Shown piece by piece: positions 25,207-35,431 of a DNA stretch of 64,000 nt. Below the pieces are notes generated by a model that worked only from the letters and a program-made list of their open reading frames with translations, was not told the DNA's origin and made no database searches. Every line of letters starts with the position of its first letter. Positions within the stretch are counted from its first letter, which is position 1. This DNA comes from Marinomonas piezotolerans (GTDB lineage Bacteria > Pseudomonadota > Gammaproteobacteria > Pseudomonadales > Marinomonadaceae): positions 620,001 to 684,000 of the forward strand of contig NZ_QKRA01000002.1 in the NCBI RefSeq assembly GCF_003362755.1. Reading direction: 5' to 3'. The position numbers were made by a program, and so were the translations under genes.

Positions 25207-28200
25207 TCAGTATAGGTTAATCGTCAGGGCTGCGTCGAAGTCGTATTGCTCGATGCTAGCTTTTAACATGGTCAGCTTATCGGCGGGTAAGGATGTATGC
25301 TGAAGTTTTTCTAAGAAAAATAAGGCGTCATCGGCATTACCAAGTTGGCAGGCATGTTGAAATCGATTGACCAATGCATGTATCTCACCTTCATCAACGA
25401 TGTGAGAAGGCGCTGAGGTTGTTGTATCTGGGGGATCGATTTGTGGTGTCTCAGAGTCTGGTTTGGCTGTGGTCACTTGCTGCATTGGCAGAATTTTTTT
25501 AATGGCACGGTATAGCTGTTCAAGCTCGACGGGCTTTGGGACAAAGTCCGTAAAGCCATTTTTCAAATAAAAATGTTTTTCGTGCTCAAAGCTTGAAGCC
25601 GTCACAGCGATAACAGGCGTTTTAGTTAAATGCTTCTGGGAGCGAATATGATTGATGAGCGTGAGCCCATCCATATTTGGCATGCGGATATCGCTGAATA
25701 CTATGTCAATGGGGCGGTCTATATAAGTGAGTGCTTGCTCACCATCCTCTGCAATAATTGTCTGAAATCCCATTTGCTCAAGCATGTGTTGCATCAGGCT
25801 TCGGCTGAGTTCGTCATCTTCGATGATCAGCGCTGTGACGGTATGTTTCAATCGCCAAGTTTGAGCCTGTAGGGAAACTGGTCCTTGTTGTTCAGAATGT
25901 AATTCAATTGGCAATTTAATGTGTACCTGTGTTCCTTCTCCGACGACACTGCTTAATGAAAAGCTGCCGTTCATCGCATCCGCTAAACGACGCGCTAAGA
26001 CTAACCCGAGTCCAGTGCCCCCATGCTGTGTACCACTTTGTCCTTGGCTAAAGGGTTGGAATAGATGTTCTAATTCATCTTGATTGATACCAGGTCCGGT
26101 ATCCGACACCGTCATACAAAGGTGTTGCTGCACATATTCCGCTTTTACTGTGACGGAGCCAGTATTAGTGAATTTAATCGCATTATCCACAGCATTTAAT
26201 ACAATCTGCCCAAATTTGGTTCTATCGATTGACGCATAATCTTGAGCACTAAGCCTGATATCTTCTTTAAACAATAAGCCTTTTGCTTCGGCTCGCTGAC
26301 GGTGAAGCGCTAACAGTTCATCAAGTTCATGGCGTAAGGCGATGTTTTCTGGATTAAATTGCAGCTTCCCTGCCTCAATTTTCGATAAATCTAAAATGTC
26401 ATTGATTAAGCTGAGTAATCGGCGACCCGCTGAATGCACCCGCTGGACTTGGCGAGCGGCTTCTGGATCTAGGCGTTCATTTTGAGTCAGAATTTGCGCG
26501 TACCCTAAAATAGCATTGAGAGGGGTTCGAATCTCGTGGCTCATATTGGCTAAAAAAACGGTTTTACTGGCGTTCGCTTGGTCGGCGATATGTTTGGCAG
26601 ACTGCAGTTCTTGTTGTAGCAAGAAATTATCAGTGATATCTCGTGCGACTGAAAAAATACCGATGACGTGATTGTGTTCATCAAGAAACGGTATTCGTAG
26701 AACACTAAAGTAGGCTTTTGTCGCGTCGGTTGGCGTGAGCCATCCGGAGAAGTGGCTGGTGTGTTTGTGCTTTAGTAACGTTTGCAGTTGTTCCTGCCAT
26801 ACTTTTTTCTGGTCTGGCGGTAGCGTGTCGAGCGGTGTTTTATCTGAAAAGAAGCGTAAGTAAGCCTTATTCGCGATAAGTTCCTTTGGCTCAAATAATT
26901 CCAGCCACATAAGGTCAGGCACAGAATCATAAAGTAACGTAATCAATTTGTCGGTGCGGTTTTTCTCGATTTCTATTTGCTTGCTATGCGTCACATTCTC
27001 AATCGTGCCCGCTAGATAAGGACGTCTCGTGCTGCCAATCGTGCTGCCTTTTAATCTCAGCCAACAGGTATTTAGACTGTTGAGACGAAATGCGACACTT
27101 AATTGAGTGTCAGGGTTATTATGAGCCTCCCGAAATGCGTCGTGCACTGCACCTTGATCACGCGGGTCGATGATTTGTAATAATTCATTGAGGTTTGTCG
27201 GGTGTTTGGGTTGGCCCGGTACAATGTTGACAAATCCTCGCGCTAGTTCCAAATGAGCAGAGTGTTTGGGCATTTTCCATTCGACGGCATGGATGGCTGC
27301 TAGCGCAGTTTCAAAACGTCGCTTGTGCTGACGTAAAGCGGCTCGATTTGTCAGACCGTATGCAATGAGAGCGAGTAGGATTGCGATGATGAAAGCTAGC
27401 CACGCGACGTAGGTCCAGTTTGTCTTTTCTTTGGAGAAAAAGTCTGTGTTGTCGAGATACCAGTTTTCAGCAATTTGATAGCGCTGTTCTGGTGATAGAG
27501 AGTTGATCCAACGATTGTATAGCGCGGTTAGCTCTGGCCAGTCATTACGTACGGCGAACGCGAGATGGGTTTCGACGGGTAATTCACCTCGTAAATGCAA
27601 TCCAGTTTTATCGAGCGCGGCTAATTGAAATTGGCCCAGAGCGTACGTGGTAACGAGGTAGTCAAAGCGATGTGATTCGAGAGCTGCCAAACCCTCCTGA
27701 ATGTTTTCGACTTCAACAAATTTCGTGTTCGGGTAGCGCTCATATAGCTCCCATGTGTAGCCATAGGCTTTGATAAGTCCGATTTCGACATCACCTAAAG
27801 CTGGGATGTCATTGATTGGCGTGCCGACAGCATTGGAAATGAGTACTAAGTTATTTGTTAAGTAGGAATCGGAAAAAGTATGGGTACCAAACAGCACGGC
27901 GCTGCCAAGAACATCTGAGATGACATCAACTTGCTGTGAAGAGGCAAGCTCAAGCGTTTCCGCCCAAGTGCGGGTGGGGTGGAAGGAAATCGTTATCCCC
28001 GTGTCCTCCGTGAAGTGCTGCAGGAAGGAAGCTACAATCCCTATATATTCCCCGCTTTCTGTAAAGGCTTCAAAAGGGAGCCAGTTTGGATCACCCGAAA
28101 ATGTGATGGTAGGGTGTTGGTTGATCCAATTTTGTTCGTCCTGAGTTAATTCAAAGCGAGTCTCCAATTCTTCTGCCAGTGCGATTGGAGCAACCCAGAG

Positions 28201-28239
28201 CAAAAAACTGCAAACAATCGCTAATGTGGTTCCATGCAT
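25207..28239 (-). CDS. hybrid sensor kinase with periplasmic SBP_bac_3 domain
   Basis: This is a 1010-residue protein with a signal peptide or anchor at residues 1-22, a periplasmic amino-acid-binding-protein-like domain (about 30-270), a membrane segment near 285, a PAS-like region (300-520), HisKA with SHEIRTPLN near 566, an HATPase domain and one receiver with Asp in FSDIRMP near 849. The tail after the receiver lacks the His of an HPt domain and ends in a short helical motif YDFDAAL. The ATG at 28239 has GGGAG 7 bases upstream and overlaps the preceding REC-GGDEF-EAL gene, so the two are a kinase/regulator pair. Likely ligands are amino acids or related small molecules. Confidence 0.92.
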   Translation of the reverse strand: MHGTTLAIVCSFLLWVAPIALAEELETRFELTQDEQNWINQHPTITFSGDPNWLPFEAFTESGEYIGIVASFLQHFTEDTGITISFHPTRTWAETLELASSQQVDVISDVLGSAVLFGTHTFSDSYLTNNLVLISNAVGTPINDIPALGDVEIGLIKAYGYTWELYERYPNTKFVEVENIQEGLAALESHRFDYLVTTYALGQFQLAALDKTGLHLRGELPVETHLAFAVRNDWPELTALYNRWINSLSPEQRYQIAENWYLDNTDFFSKEKTNWTYVAWLAFIIAILLALIAYGLTNRAALRQHKRRFETALAAIHAVEWKMPKHSAHLELARGFVNIVPGQPKHPTNLNELLQIIDPRDQGAVHDAFREAHNNPDTQLSVAFRLNSLNTCWLRLKGSTIGSTRRPYLAGTIENVTHSKQIEIEKNRTDKLITLLYDSVPDLMWLELFEPKELIANKAYLRFFSDKTPLDTLPPDQKKVWQEQLQTLLKHKHTSHFSGWLTPTDATKAYFSVLRIPFLDEHNHVIGIFSVARDITDNFLLQQELQSAKHIADQANASKTVFLANMSHEIRTPLNAILGYAQILTQNERLDPEAARQVQRVHSAGRRLLSLINDILDLSKIEAGKLQFNPENIALRHELDELLALHRQRAEAKGLLFKEDIRLSAQDYASIDRTKFGQIVLNAVDNAIKFTNTGSVTVKAEYVQQHLCMTVSDTGPGINQDELEHLFQPFSQGQSGTQHGGTGLGLVLARRLADAMNGSFSLSSVVGEGTQVHIKLPIELHSEQQGPVSLQAQTWRLKHTVTALIIEDDELSRSLMQHMLEQMGFQTIIAEDGEQALTYIDRPIDIVFSDIRMPNMDGLTLINHIRSQKHLTKTPVIAVTASSFEHEKHFYLKNGFTDFVPKPVELEQLYRAIKKILPMQQVTTAKPDSETPQIDPPDTTTSAPSHIVDEGEIHALVNRFQHACQLGNADDALFFLEKLQHTSLPADKLTMLKASIEQYDFDAALTINLY

Positions 28240-30050
28240 TCTTGGACTCCCACTAAACATTTTTGCATGTTTTCTACGGTGAGTTCTTCAGGCTTATGGA
28301 AAAAGTACCCTTGTCCCCATTCTATTCCCATGTTGGTGAAGCGAGTCGCTAACGCTTCATTTTCGACAAACTCCGCGACGCATGGCTTTTTGAGTTTTTT
28401 AGCAACATCTAGTATGGACTGCACCATCGCCAAGCTGGATTCAGAGTGCTCGACTTCGCGCGCAAACATGCCGTCAATTTTGATGTAATCAAATGGGAAC
28501 TCACGTAAATAGCTGAACGTGGAATAGCCACTTCCAAAATCATCAATTGCAATGCTGCAACCCAGCTCTTTAATTTGTTGGAGTACGGATGAGGTCTCAG
28601 AGACATGAATGATTTGCTCTGTTTCTGTGACCTCGAAACAAATCTTACGAGGATCTATTTGATACTGTGCAAGGGTATCGCAGATGTAATTAACCAAATA
28701 TTTATCGCGTAATGTCGATGGGGAAAGGTTCAGAGCAACGTTATCAATTTTGTTCGTTATGTTTGGGTTGTGACTCATAAATTCGGCGACTTTTCGAATC
28801 ATCCAACGGTCAATATCGGCAATCAATTGGTAGCGCTCAGCCGCATATAAAAAGCTGTCAGGAAACAGAAGTTTGTCTTGATCAGGTGCATACAATCGCA
28901 CGAGGGCTTCGAGTCGAATACCGCAAGCGGTTGTACTAAGTGGGCTGATTTGTTGGAAGAAAACGCGAAAGTGGTCATATTTGATGCCATCGATCAGTCG
29001 TAATGCCCAATTTTGACGATTGTTTTGCCGCGCATCATCTGCTTCTAAATCATTGGCATAGCGCACACATCGCCCACCGTCACGCTTGGCGCTGTACATA
29101 ATATCATCAGCCAGCATCAATACTTGATCAAAGGATGTGATGGAGTCATCGATTTGTACCACCGCAATGGTGGTACCGATATCAAATTCACGCTCATCCC
29201 AATTGAAAGTGAAATTTTCGAATTCAGAATGGATAAGGTTAGCTAGGGAAATGGCTGCCTCGCGTTCAGACGTCGGGTAAACGACAGCAAAGCTATCACC
29301 ACTGAGGCGTGATACGAACGCTTGATGACCCGCAATGGTGGAAATACGTTCTGCAGCCTCACTCAATAGTTCATCTCCAGCGATCAACCCGCAACTTTCA
29401 TTTACGACGCGGAAGCGTGATAAATCAATTGATAGATAAAAGACGGGTGCAAAAGTCTCGGCATCTTGGCTAATGATGTCGGCAATGTGAGACTCTAATG
29501 CGGTACGATTGTAGGTGCGGCTTACGAAGTCGTGATCGGCAAGGTAACGCAGACGATCTTGCATGTAACGTCGTTCGTTAATTTCTTCTCTTAGTTGCTT
29601 ATTGGCAGTGACCAATTCCGAAGTACGTTGCCTGACGCGCTCTTCGAGTTCACCGTTTACCGTGCGTAGCTGTTGTAACAGTTGATGTCGCTCTTGGTGG
29701 TGCTGCACCCGTGCGATAACTTCATCCGCACTGATGGGTTTAGTGATGTAATCATTACCGCCGACTGCAAATCCTTGGCTGATATCATCCGTCCTGCCCG
29801 TGACAAAAATGATCGGAATCTCTTTAAAACGAGCATCTTTTCGAATTAGGCGACATAGCTCGAAGCCGCTGATCCCAGGCATCATAACATCAAGTAAAAT
29901 GAGGTCTGGGACAAGCTGCTCAAGTATGGTTAAGGCTCGCTCACCGGATGTTGCAACGGATACATTGCAATCCAATGGCGCGATAACTTTGCGAAGTACA
30001 TCTATGTTATCCGGAACATCGTCTACGATGAGAATAGTGAATGCCTTCAT
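28221..30050 (-). CDS. response regulator REC-GGDEF(degenerate)-EAL
   Basis: This 609-residue protein begins with a receiver (VDDVPDN, phospho-acceptor in LLDVMMPG, Lys in TKPIS), then a coiled coil near residues 120-165. A GGDEF domain follows whose active loop reads SGDSF near 249, so cyclase activity is probably lost. The EAL domain has EALVR, EVTET, DDFGSGYS, KIDG and AEFVENE, which keeps the main catalytic residues. It should act as a phosphorylation-controlled c-di-GMP phosphodiesterase. It is translationally coupled to the downstream SBP-domain kinase, its probable phosphodonor. Confidence 0.92.
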   Translation of the reverse strand: MKAFTILIVDDVPDNIDVLRKVIAPLDCNVSVATSGERALTILEQLVPDLILLDVMMPGISGFELCRLIRKDARFKEIPIIFVTGRTDDISQGFAVGGNDYITKPISADEVIARVQHHQERHQLLQQLRTVNGELEERVRQRTSELVTANKQLREEINERRYMQDRLRYLADHDFVSRTYNRTALESHIADIISQDAETFAPVFYLSIDLSRFRVVNESCGLIAGDELLSEAAERISTIAGHQAFVSRLSGDSFAVVYPTSEREAAISLANLIHSEFENFTFNWDEREFDIGTTIAVVQIDDSITSFDQVLMLADDIMYSAKRDGGRCVRYANDLEADDARQNNRQNWALRLIDGIKYDHFRVFFQQISPLSTTACGIRLEALVRLYAPDQDKLLFPDSFLYAAERYQLIADIDRWMIRKVAEFMSHNPNITNKIDNVALNLSPSTLRDKYLVNYICDTLAQYQIDPRKICFEVTETEQIIHVSETSSVLQQIKELGCSIAIDDFGSGYSTFSYLREFPFDYIKIDGMFAREVEHSESSLAMVQSILDVAKKLKKPCVAEFVENEALATRFTNMGIEWGQGYFFHKPEELTVENMQKCLVGVQECMEPH

Positions 30051-30264
30051 GTCGGTCCTTTACTGGGTGCCTGCATTATTTAAGAGTCGTTCATTTTGTA
30101 CGCAAAGTCTAGTGTATAAATTCCTTCATATTTATTATAAAAAAACGTCAACTTGTCATTAAAAAGAAGATACAGTCAAAGAGTGTAACGCCCACGATTG
30201 ACATACGTCCTAGATCCGATCAGGGTGATACTTTGGATAAGAATCAGAAATATAAGGTGATCTT

Positions 30265-30771
30265 ATGACACAGCATTTAGTGTTAACGGTAATTGGTGAC
30301 GATCGACCAGGGTTAGTCGAAGCTTTGTCAGACGTTGTAGTAGCACATGAGGGCAGTTGGAGCGAGAGCCGAATGGCTCATTTGGCGGACAAATTTGCTG
30401 GTATCGTTACAGTGGAAGTTCCAAGGGAGCAGGAGCAATCGCTAATTCAGGCACTTGAGGCCTTGTCTTCGGTTGGCTTAAAAGTGTCTGCAGAGAAAGC
30501 GTCACATGTGGCCAAGCTGGGTGAATCTGCGATGTTGTCGGTCATGGGTAACGATCGTACTGGCATTATTCGAGAAGTGTCCAAGACATTGAGTGGCTTG
30601 GGAGCCAATGTAAGAGACTTAAACAGCTATTGTGAGCCGGCGCCGATGAGTTCAGAGATGCTGTTTAAAGCGGAGCTGGAAATCAGCCTTCCCGACGATG
30701 TATCGATTGAAACATTGGAAGCCGCCGTTGAAGAAATCAGTAGTGATTTAGTGGTCGAGATCCAGAAATAA
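30265..30771 (+). CDS. tandem ACT-domain protein, GcvR type
   Basis: This 168-residue protein has two ACT domains: LVLTVIGDDRPGLVEALSDVV at the start and LSVMGNDRTGIIREVSKTLSGLGANV in the second half. It resembles the glycine cleavage repressor partner GcvR, which binds glycine or another amino acid and works through protein contact, since it has no DNA-binding domain. The target here is unknown, as no gcv genes are near. Ribosome site AAGGTGA precedes the ATG. It stands alone; the 214 bases upstream show nothing beyond promoter-sized AT-rich sequence. Confidence 0.82.
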   Translation: MTQHLVLTVIGDDRPGLVEALSDVVVAHEGSWSESRMAHLADKFAGIVTVEVPREQEQSLIQALEALSSVGLKVSAEKASHVAKLGESAMLSVMGNDRTGIIREVSKTLSGLGANVRDLNSYCEPAPMSSEMLFKAELEISLPDDVSIETLEAAVEEISSDLVVEIQK

Positions 30772-30780
30772 TCTCTCTTT

Positions 30781-30819
30781 CAATAGGCGTCATATTAGGA
30801 AACATTGTGATGCCTATTG
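30781..30819 (+). terminator. imperfect stem-loop after ACT-domain gene
   Basis: CAATAGGCGTCA pairs with TGATGCCTATTG (12 bp with one G-U) across a 15-base loop, 10 bases after the stop. No T run follows. Confidence 0.5.
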
Positions 30820-30887
30820 CAGCATTTCTAGAACCTGTTTCAATGGTACAATTTGTGGCATGATCTGGGGTTCTATTCGACAATCTA

Positions 30888-32108
30888 ATGCATTTACCTT
30901 CTACTTTCCGCGCACTCGCAAATCTTGATTTTCGCCTCTGGGTTATGGGGGCATTCATTTCCAATATCGGTACGTGGCTACAGCGTACTGCCCAAGATTG
31001 GATCGTCATTTCTCAATTATCTGAAAACAATGCGGCAGCGGTTGGGACAGTCGTGCTATTGCAGTTCGTACCGCAAATCATTTTGCTTCCGGTAACGGGG
31101 TGGACAGCGGATCGTTTAAATCGACGTAAGTTGCTGATCACAACACAAGTGTGCATGGCTCTGTTAGCGCTGATTTTAGGTGTACTTGCTATCACGCAAA
31201 TTATTGAGCTGTGGCATGTTTACGTATGTGCATTATTGCTCGGAATTGTGGCGGCGTTTGATGCGCCAGCGCGCCATGCATTTGTCTCCGATGTTGTCGT
31301 TGAAAAGGAGTTGACGAACGCCGTTGCATTGAATTCCGTTTCGTTTAACTCAGCACGCTTAATCGGCCCCGCAATCGCAGGGTTATTGATCGCTGTCGTG
31401 GGAGCGGGCTGGGTATTTATTATCAACGTGGTGTCATTTATCCCCTTGCTCACCGCTCTGGTGATGTTAGGTCGACGGGCCCTTAAAGGCATGCAAAGCA
31501 AGCATAGCTCGCATTCTAAAATGGGCTTTTTGGACGGATTTCGTTATCTAGCCGCTCACAAAGAGATGATTGTGGTGCTTGTGATGCTGTCGCTAATATG
31601 CGGCTTTGGGATGAATTTTTCAGTGTATTTGTCCGCCATGACCGTGACTGAATTCGGTGGCCACGCCAGTCAATATGGCCTACTGGTCTCGATGATGGCC
31701 GTCGGGTCCATTACGGGCGCAATGGTCACCGCGAGTCGACCCAAACCCAGCTTTGGCTTTATGGTATGCCTACCAGGTGTTTACGCGGTCGCCAGTTCAT
31801 TGGTCGCTGTGAGTCCGAGTTTGATCACATTCTCATTACTGCTTGTTGTTCTTGGATTGAGTTTGCAATTGTTTACGACGTCTTCCCATACCTTTATGCA
31901 AACCGCAACGGAGCGAGCTTATCGTGGCCGGATCATGGCCATTGTGGTTGCTACAGCTTTAGGAAGTACAGCATTGGGGGCTCCACTAGTTGGTTGGATA
32001 GCCGATACCTTTGGTGCACGTTGGTCGATCGGAGTTGGTGGACTATCGGGGCTGATGGCGTTTGCACTGGGCGCTTATTATTTTCGCACGTCTTATCGCG
32101 CACCCTAA
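30888..32108 (+). CDS. MFS transporter, DHA3/EntS-like
   Basis: This is a 406-residue transporter with about 12 membrane segments. Family motifs include FRLWVMGAFISNIGTWLQRTAQDW at the start, GWTADRLNRRKLL in loop 2-3 and FDAPARHAFVSDVV in the middle. Relatives export siderophores or drugs; the substrate is unknown. No convincing ribosome site precedes the ATG at 30888, so the start carries some doubt. It is monocistronic as far as I can see. Confidence 0.88.
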   Translation: MHLPSTFRALANLDFRLWVMGAFISNIGTWLQRTAQDWIVISQLSENNAAAVGTVVLLQFVPQIILLPVTGWTADRLNRRKLLITTQVCMALLALILGVLAITQIIELWHVYVCALLLGIVAAFDAPARHAFVSDVVVEKELTNAVALNSVSFNSARLIGPAIAGLLIAVVGAGWVFIINVVSFIPLLTALVMLGRRALKGMQSKHSSHSKMGFLDGFRYLAAHKEMIVVLVMLSLICGFGMNFSVYLSAMTVTEFGGHASQYGLLVSMMAVGSITGAMVTASRPKPSFGFMVCLPGVYAVASSLVAVSPSLITFSLLLVVLGLSLQLFTTSSHTFMQTATERAYRGRIMAIVVATALGSTALGAPLVGWIADTFGARWSIGVGGLSGLMAFALGAYYFRTSYRAP

Positions 32109-32235
32109 GTGTAAGTACCAGGTGATAGAGTCGTAGTGCCGATCAGAATTTACATACTTCAGACTCGTGTGAATGGCACGGTAGTGGTAGCATCACTGTT
32201 CAAATTTTGAGTCCTTTTTAGTAAGAGAATATTTC

Positions 32236-32529
32236 ATGCCAAAGTACACTGTTTTAACTCGCGAACATCTTATTCGAGCGGAATCTGATGAGGAAACCAT
32301 TGAGCGATTTAAACGTTGTGGTTATCAAAGCGTTGCCGAGTATGAGACAACCACCGCGGGCGGAGCATTAGGACAATACCGTGAAGAGCATGCAAGTGAA
32401 CTTAACACCACGCCTCCAAAAATGTCACCGCGTATGCGTAAGGCACTATGGTTCGGTGGCGTTGGCGTGGTGCTTTGGGCAAGTTATTTGATTTTTGGAT
32501 TATTACCGTTAGCGTTTGTTAACGAGTAG
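32236..32529 (+). CDS. small single-span membrane protein
   Basis: This is a 97-residue hypothetical protein. Residues 1-50 are soluble and charged (HLIRAESDEETIERFKRCGY), residues 50-70 are flexible and residues 72-92 form one membrane segment near the C-terminus. No family is recognised; a C-terminal anchor facing the cytoplasm is the simplest topology. The frame ends within an inverted repeat that overlaps its stop codon. Confidence 0.7.
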   Translation: MPKYTVLTREHLIRAESDEETIERFKRCGYQSVAEYETTTAGGALGQYREEHASELNTTPPKMSPRMRKALWFGGVGVVLWASYLIFGLLPLAFVNE

Positions 32530-32544
32530 CGGTTACTCGTTAAC
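32518..32544 (+). terminator. inverted repeat overlapping a stop codon
   Basis: Perfect 11-bp arms GTTAACGAGTA/TACTCGTTAAC with a 5-base loop. The TAG stop of the 97-residue gene is in the left arm and loop. No T run follows, so it could be a terminator or a 3'-end protection hairpin. Confidence 0.55.
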
Positions 32545-32604
32545 GCTGGTTGCCTTGATAGTGAATCACTCTGAGTAGTAGATTGCGAAGCGGCTATTTG
32601 AGAC

Positions 32605-32985
32605 TTAAATGATGTATTTCAAGACAATACTAAAAGCACTGATTAGCATGACGCTGAAAGTGATGACCATGCCTGCTTGGCGGAATGTCAGCGTTTCGTT
32701 CTTTTGACTGACGCCGTAGGCGTGCAGCAACCGCCCAACACACAGCAACGCACCGAGAATGAGTACCAACATCGGTGCGCCATTCATACTTTCGTACATC
32801 CAGAGTAGCAACAGAGCAAACGGCACGTATTCGCCAAAGTTGGCCTGTACTCGAATAGCACGCTGCAACAAGGGATGATCGCCATCGCCGATCCCAACTT
32901 GGTATTTAACACGCAATTTGATGATTCGCGCGCTAAGAAAGACATAAAGCAGTGCCAGTAAGGCCGCATAAATAGGAGTGATCAT
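32605..32985 (-). CDS. MAPEG family membrane protein
   Basis: This 126-residue protein has four hydrophobic segments and the MAPEG signature around RAIRVQANFGEYVPFALLLL followed by GRLLHAYG. Bacterial members may be glutathione S-transferase or peroxidase-like proteins, but activity is unproven. The ATG has AAGGA 7 bases upstream. It is convergent with the small membrane protein gene. Confidence 0.88.
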   Translation of the reverse strand: MITPIYAALLALLYVFLSARIIKLRVKYQVGIGDGDHPLLQRAIRVQANFGEYVPFALLLLWMYESMNGAPMLVLILGALLCVGRLLHAYGVSQKNETLTFRQAGMVITFSVMLISAFSIVLKYII

Positions 32986-33070
32986 ACGTTCATCCTTGAT
33001 TGGAGGGGCAGGGTTAAAGAGTACACTCGTTGCGCGTTGGCGAAAAGCCTACTCATAATAAGACTTAATT

Positions 33071-33106
33071 AGAAAGCCGGACTCAGGCTCCTGAGTCCGG
33101 CTTTCT
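33071..33106 (-). terminator. long stem-loop downstream of ahpF
   Basis: Perfect 17-bp arms AGAAAGCCGGACTCAGG/CCTGAGTCCGGCTTTCT with a 2-base centre, located 20 bases past the ahpF stop. Read on the minus strand it ends TTTCTAATTAAG, a weak T tract. Confidence 0.8.
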
Positions 33107-33126
33107 GTGTGGTATTTCATAGTCCG

Positions 33127-34674
33127 TTAATTACGGATTAAATAGTCGAAAGCACCTAGGGCTGCGGTGGCGCCTGCGCCCATGGAGATGATGATTTGTT
33201 TGTAAGGTACGTTAGTCACATCACCGGCAGCAAACACACCGTCCATTGAAGTGCGACCGTGAGTGTCGATGGCGACTTCACCACGCTCCGTCAATTCAAT
33301 ACTGTCTTGTAAAAACTCACTGTTCGGAACCAGACCAATTTGTACGAAGATCCCCGCCAGCTCCAATGTGTGTGATTCATCGGTAGTACGATCCGTGTAG
33401 ATCAGACCTTTGACACGCTCGCCGTCGCCTAATACTTCAGTGGTCATCGCATTTTTGATGATGGTCACATTCGGTAGCGAGTTGGCTTTTTTCACCAAGA
33501 CATCGTCGGCACGTAAGGTATCGCTGAATTCAAGTACGGTGACATGTTCCACTAGCCCCGCTAAGTCGATAGCGGCTTCGATACCTGAGTTACCGCCGCC
33601 GATAACCGCGGTTTTCTTGCCTTTGAACAATGGACCATCACAGTGTGGGCAGTACGCTACACCCTTGCCTTTGTACTCTTGCTCGCCTGGTACGTTCATT
33701 TCTCTCCAACGTGCACCCGTTGCCAATACAATGGTCTTACTTTTCAGCACGGCACCGTTTTCAAGCGTTACTTCAACCATCTCTTTTTTCTCGATGCGAG
33801 CCGCGCGTTGGGTTTTCATCACGTCCACGTCGTAATCTAAGACGTGTTGCTCAAGGTTGGCGACCATTTTCGGGCCATCGGTGGCTTGTACCGAGATGAA
33901 GTTTTCAATGGCCATAGTGTCGGCGACTTGGCCACCAAAGCGCTCAGCGACGATGCCGGTACGAATGCCTTTACGTGCGGCATAGATCGCTGCAGCGGCA
34001 CCCGCTGGGCCACCCCCCACGATTAAAACATCGTATGGGTCTTTTTCGGACAATGCTGCCGCTTGTTTTTCGCTGGCACCGGTGTCTACTTTGTTAAGGA
34101 TTTCGTCCAATGTCATACGACCTTGGCCGAAGTGTTCGCCGTTAACGTATAGCGACGGTACGGCCATGACGTTGCGCTGCTCAACCTCATCAGGGAACAC
34201 GCCGCCATCGATCATGGTTGCCGTCACTTTCGGGTTTAGTACGGCCATTAGGTTGATGGCTTGAACCACGTCTGGACAGTTGTGGCATGACAATGAGATG
34301 TACACTTCAAAGTTCAGCTCAGTGTCTAGATTCTTAATTTGCTCAAGCGTTTCTTGTGCGGCTTTAGATGGGTGACCACCTGCTTGGAGAAGGGCTAGCA
34401 CAAGGGATGTGAACTCGTGACCCATTGGTACACCGGCAAAGTAAACGCGAGCTTGTTCACCTTGTGGACCAACCGACATCTGCGGCGCGCGGCCTTGTGG
34501 ATTATCGTCGATGGTTAGGGTGATTTTAGAGCTGTTCAGTTCTTGGATTTCAGTCGCAAGTTCTTGTAGCTCTTTTGATTTGTCGCTGTCGTTGGTGGAC
34601 ACAGTAATCTCAATCGGATTAACGATGTTTTGAAGGTATGTGCCCAACTGTTGTTTCATATTTGCGTCTAACAT
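33127..34674 (-). CDS. ahpF: alkyl hydroperoxide reductase, flavoprotein subunit
   Basis: AhpF passes electrons from NAD(P)H through FAD and two dithiol centres to AhpC. The 515-residue protein has the N-terminal thioredoxin-like pair with SCHNCPD (about residues 129-132), the FAD site [17 protein letters not shown], the redox CPHC near 343, the NAD site [15 protein letters not shown] and the FAD-binding ending [16 protein letters not shown]. The length is normal. The gene follows ahpC after about 200 bases that contain hairpins. Confidence 0.97.
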   Translation of the reverse strand: MLDANMKQQLGTYLQNIVNPIEITVSTNDSDKSKELQELATEIQELNSSKITLTIDDNPQGRAPQMSVGPQGEQARVYFAGVPMGHEFTSLVLALLQAGGHPSKAAQETLEQIKNLDTELNFEVYISLSCHNCPDVVQAINLMAVLNPKVTATMIDGGVFPDEVEQRNVMAVPSLYVNGEHFGQGRMTLDEILNKVDTGASEKQAAALSEKDPYDVLIVGGGPAGAAAAIYAARKGIRTGIVAERFGGQVADTMAIENFISVQATDGPKMVANLEQHVLDYDVDVMKTQRAARIEKKEMVEVTLENGAVLKSKTIVLATGARWREMNVPGEQEYKGKGVAYCPHCDGPLFKGKKTAVIGGGNSGIEAAIDLAGLVEHVTVLEFSDTLRADDVLVKKANSLPNVTIIKNAMTTEVLGDGERVKGLIYTDRTTDESHTLELAGIFVQIGLVPNSEFLQDSIELTERGEVAIDTHGRTSMDGVFAAGDVTNVPYKQIIISMGAGATAALGAFDYLIRN

Positions 34675-34836
34675 AATAATTAACCCGTTTTTTAGTTGAG
34701 AGTGATTACAGTGCCAATAAATTTCGGGCGAGAGAGGTCAGCACCTGTCTTCTGAAGGAGAGGGAGGCGTGAGGTTCCTTGGCTCGAAAATATGTTGTGG
34801 GCTTTGTTTCGCCTTGCACTGGAAGGCAAAGCCCGA

Positions 34837-34859
34837 TGTTGGGCGCTAGGCGCCCAACA
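34837..34859 (-). terminator. ahpC-ahpF intercistronic stem-loop
   Basis: Perfect 10-bp arms TGTTGGGCGC/GCGCCCAACA with a 3-base loop just past the ahpC stop. A second, bulged stem (GGGCTTTG/CAAAGCCC) lies further on at about 34799-34834. They probably reduce read-through into ahpF or stabilise the ahpC message. Confidence 0.65.
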
Positions 34860-34873
34860 CTGGAAGAGGCGTC

Positions 34874-35431
34874 TTAGATTTTGCCTACAAGGTCTAGAGA
34901 TGGAGCAAGAGTCGCTTCACCTTCTTTCCATTTAGCTGGGCAAACTTCACCTGGGTGTGCAGCTACGTATTGAGCAGCTTTCACTTTACGCATTAGGTCT
35001 TCAGCGTCACGGCCGATACCTTCTGCAGTGATTTCCATTGCTTGGATAGTACCTTCTGGATCGATCAAGAAAGTAGCACGGTCAGCAAGACCTTGACCTT
35101 CACGTAGAACACCGAAGTTGTTCGTGATCGTCGCAGTTTGGTCACCTACCATGTAGTAGTTGATTTTGCCGATTGCTTCAGACGTGTCGTGCCAAGCTTT
35201 GTGACAGAAGTGAGTATCTGTAGATACAGAGAATACTTCAACACCCATAGATTGTAGTTCTTCGTACTTGCTCGCTAGATCTTCAAGCTCAGTTGGGCAA
35301 ACGAAAGTGAAGTCAGCTGGGTAGAAGAAGAATACGGCCCATTTGCCTAGCACGTCCTTTTCAGAAATCTCTACGAATTCGCCTTCTTTAAATGCTGTTG
35401 CGTTGAATGGTTTGATTTGAGTGTTGATCAT
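34874..35431 (-). CDS. ahpC: alkyl hydroperoxide reductase, peroxiredoxin subunit
   Basis: This is a 185-residue typical 2-Cys peroxiredoxin that reduces hydrogen peroxide and organic peroxides. The peroxidatic Cys lies in FVCPTE (about residue 47) and the resolving Cys in GEVCPAKW (about 165). AGGAG precedes the ATG. Many relatives are controlled by OxyR, but I could not identify a convincing OxyR site upstream. Confidence 0.98.
   Translation of the reverse strand: MINTQIKPFNATAFKEGEFVEISEKDVLGKWAVFFFYPADFTFVCPTELEDLASKYEELQSMGVEVFSVSTDTHFCHKAWHDTSEAIGKINYYMVGDQTATITNNFGVLREGQGLADRATFLIDPEGTIQAMEITAEGIGRDAEDLMRKVKAAQYVAAHPGEVCPAKWKEGEATLAPSLDLVGKI

Noticed and set aside
26518..26540. GGTTCGAATC, which resembles a tRNA T-loop
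   Set aside because: It is inside the hybrid kinase H-box codons and no acceptor or anticodon stem surrounds it.
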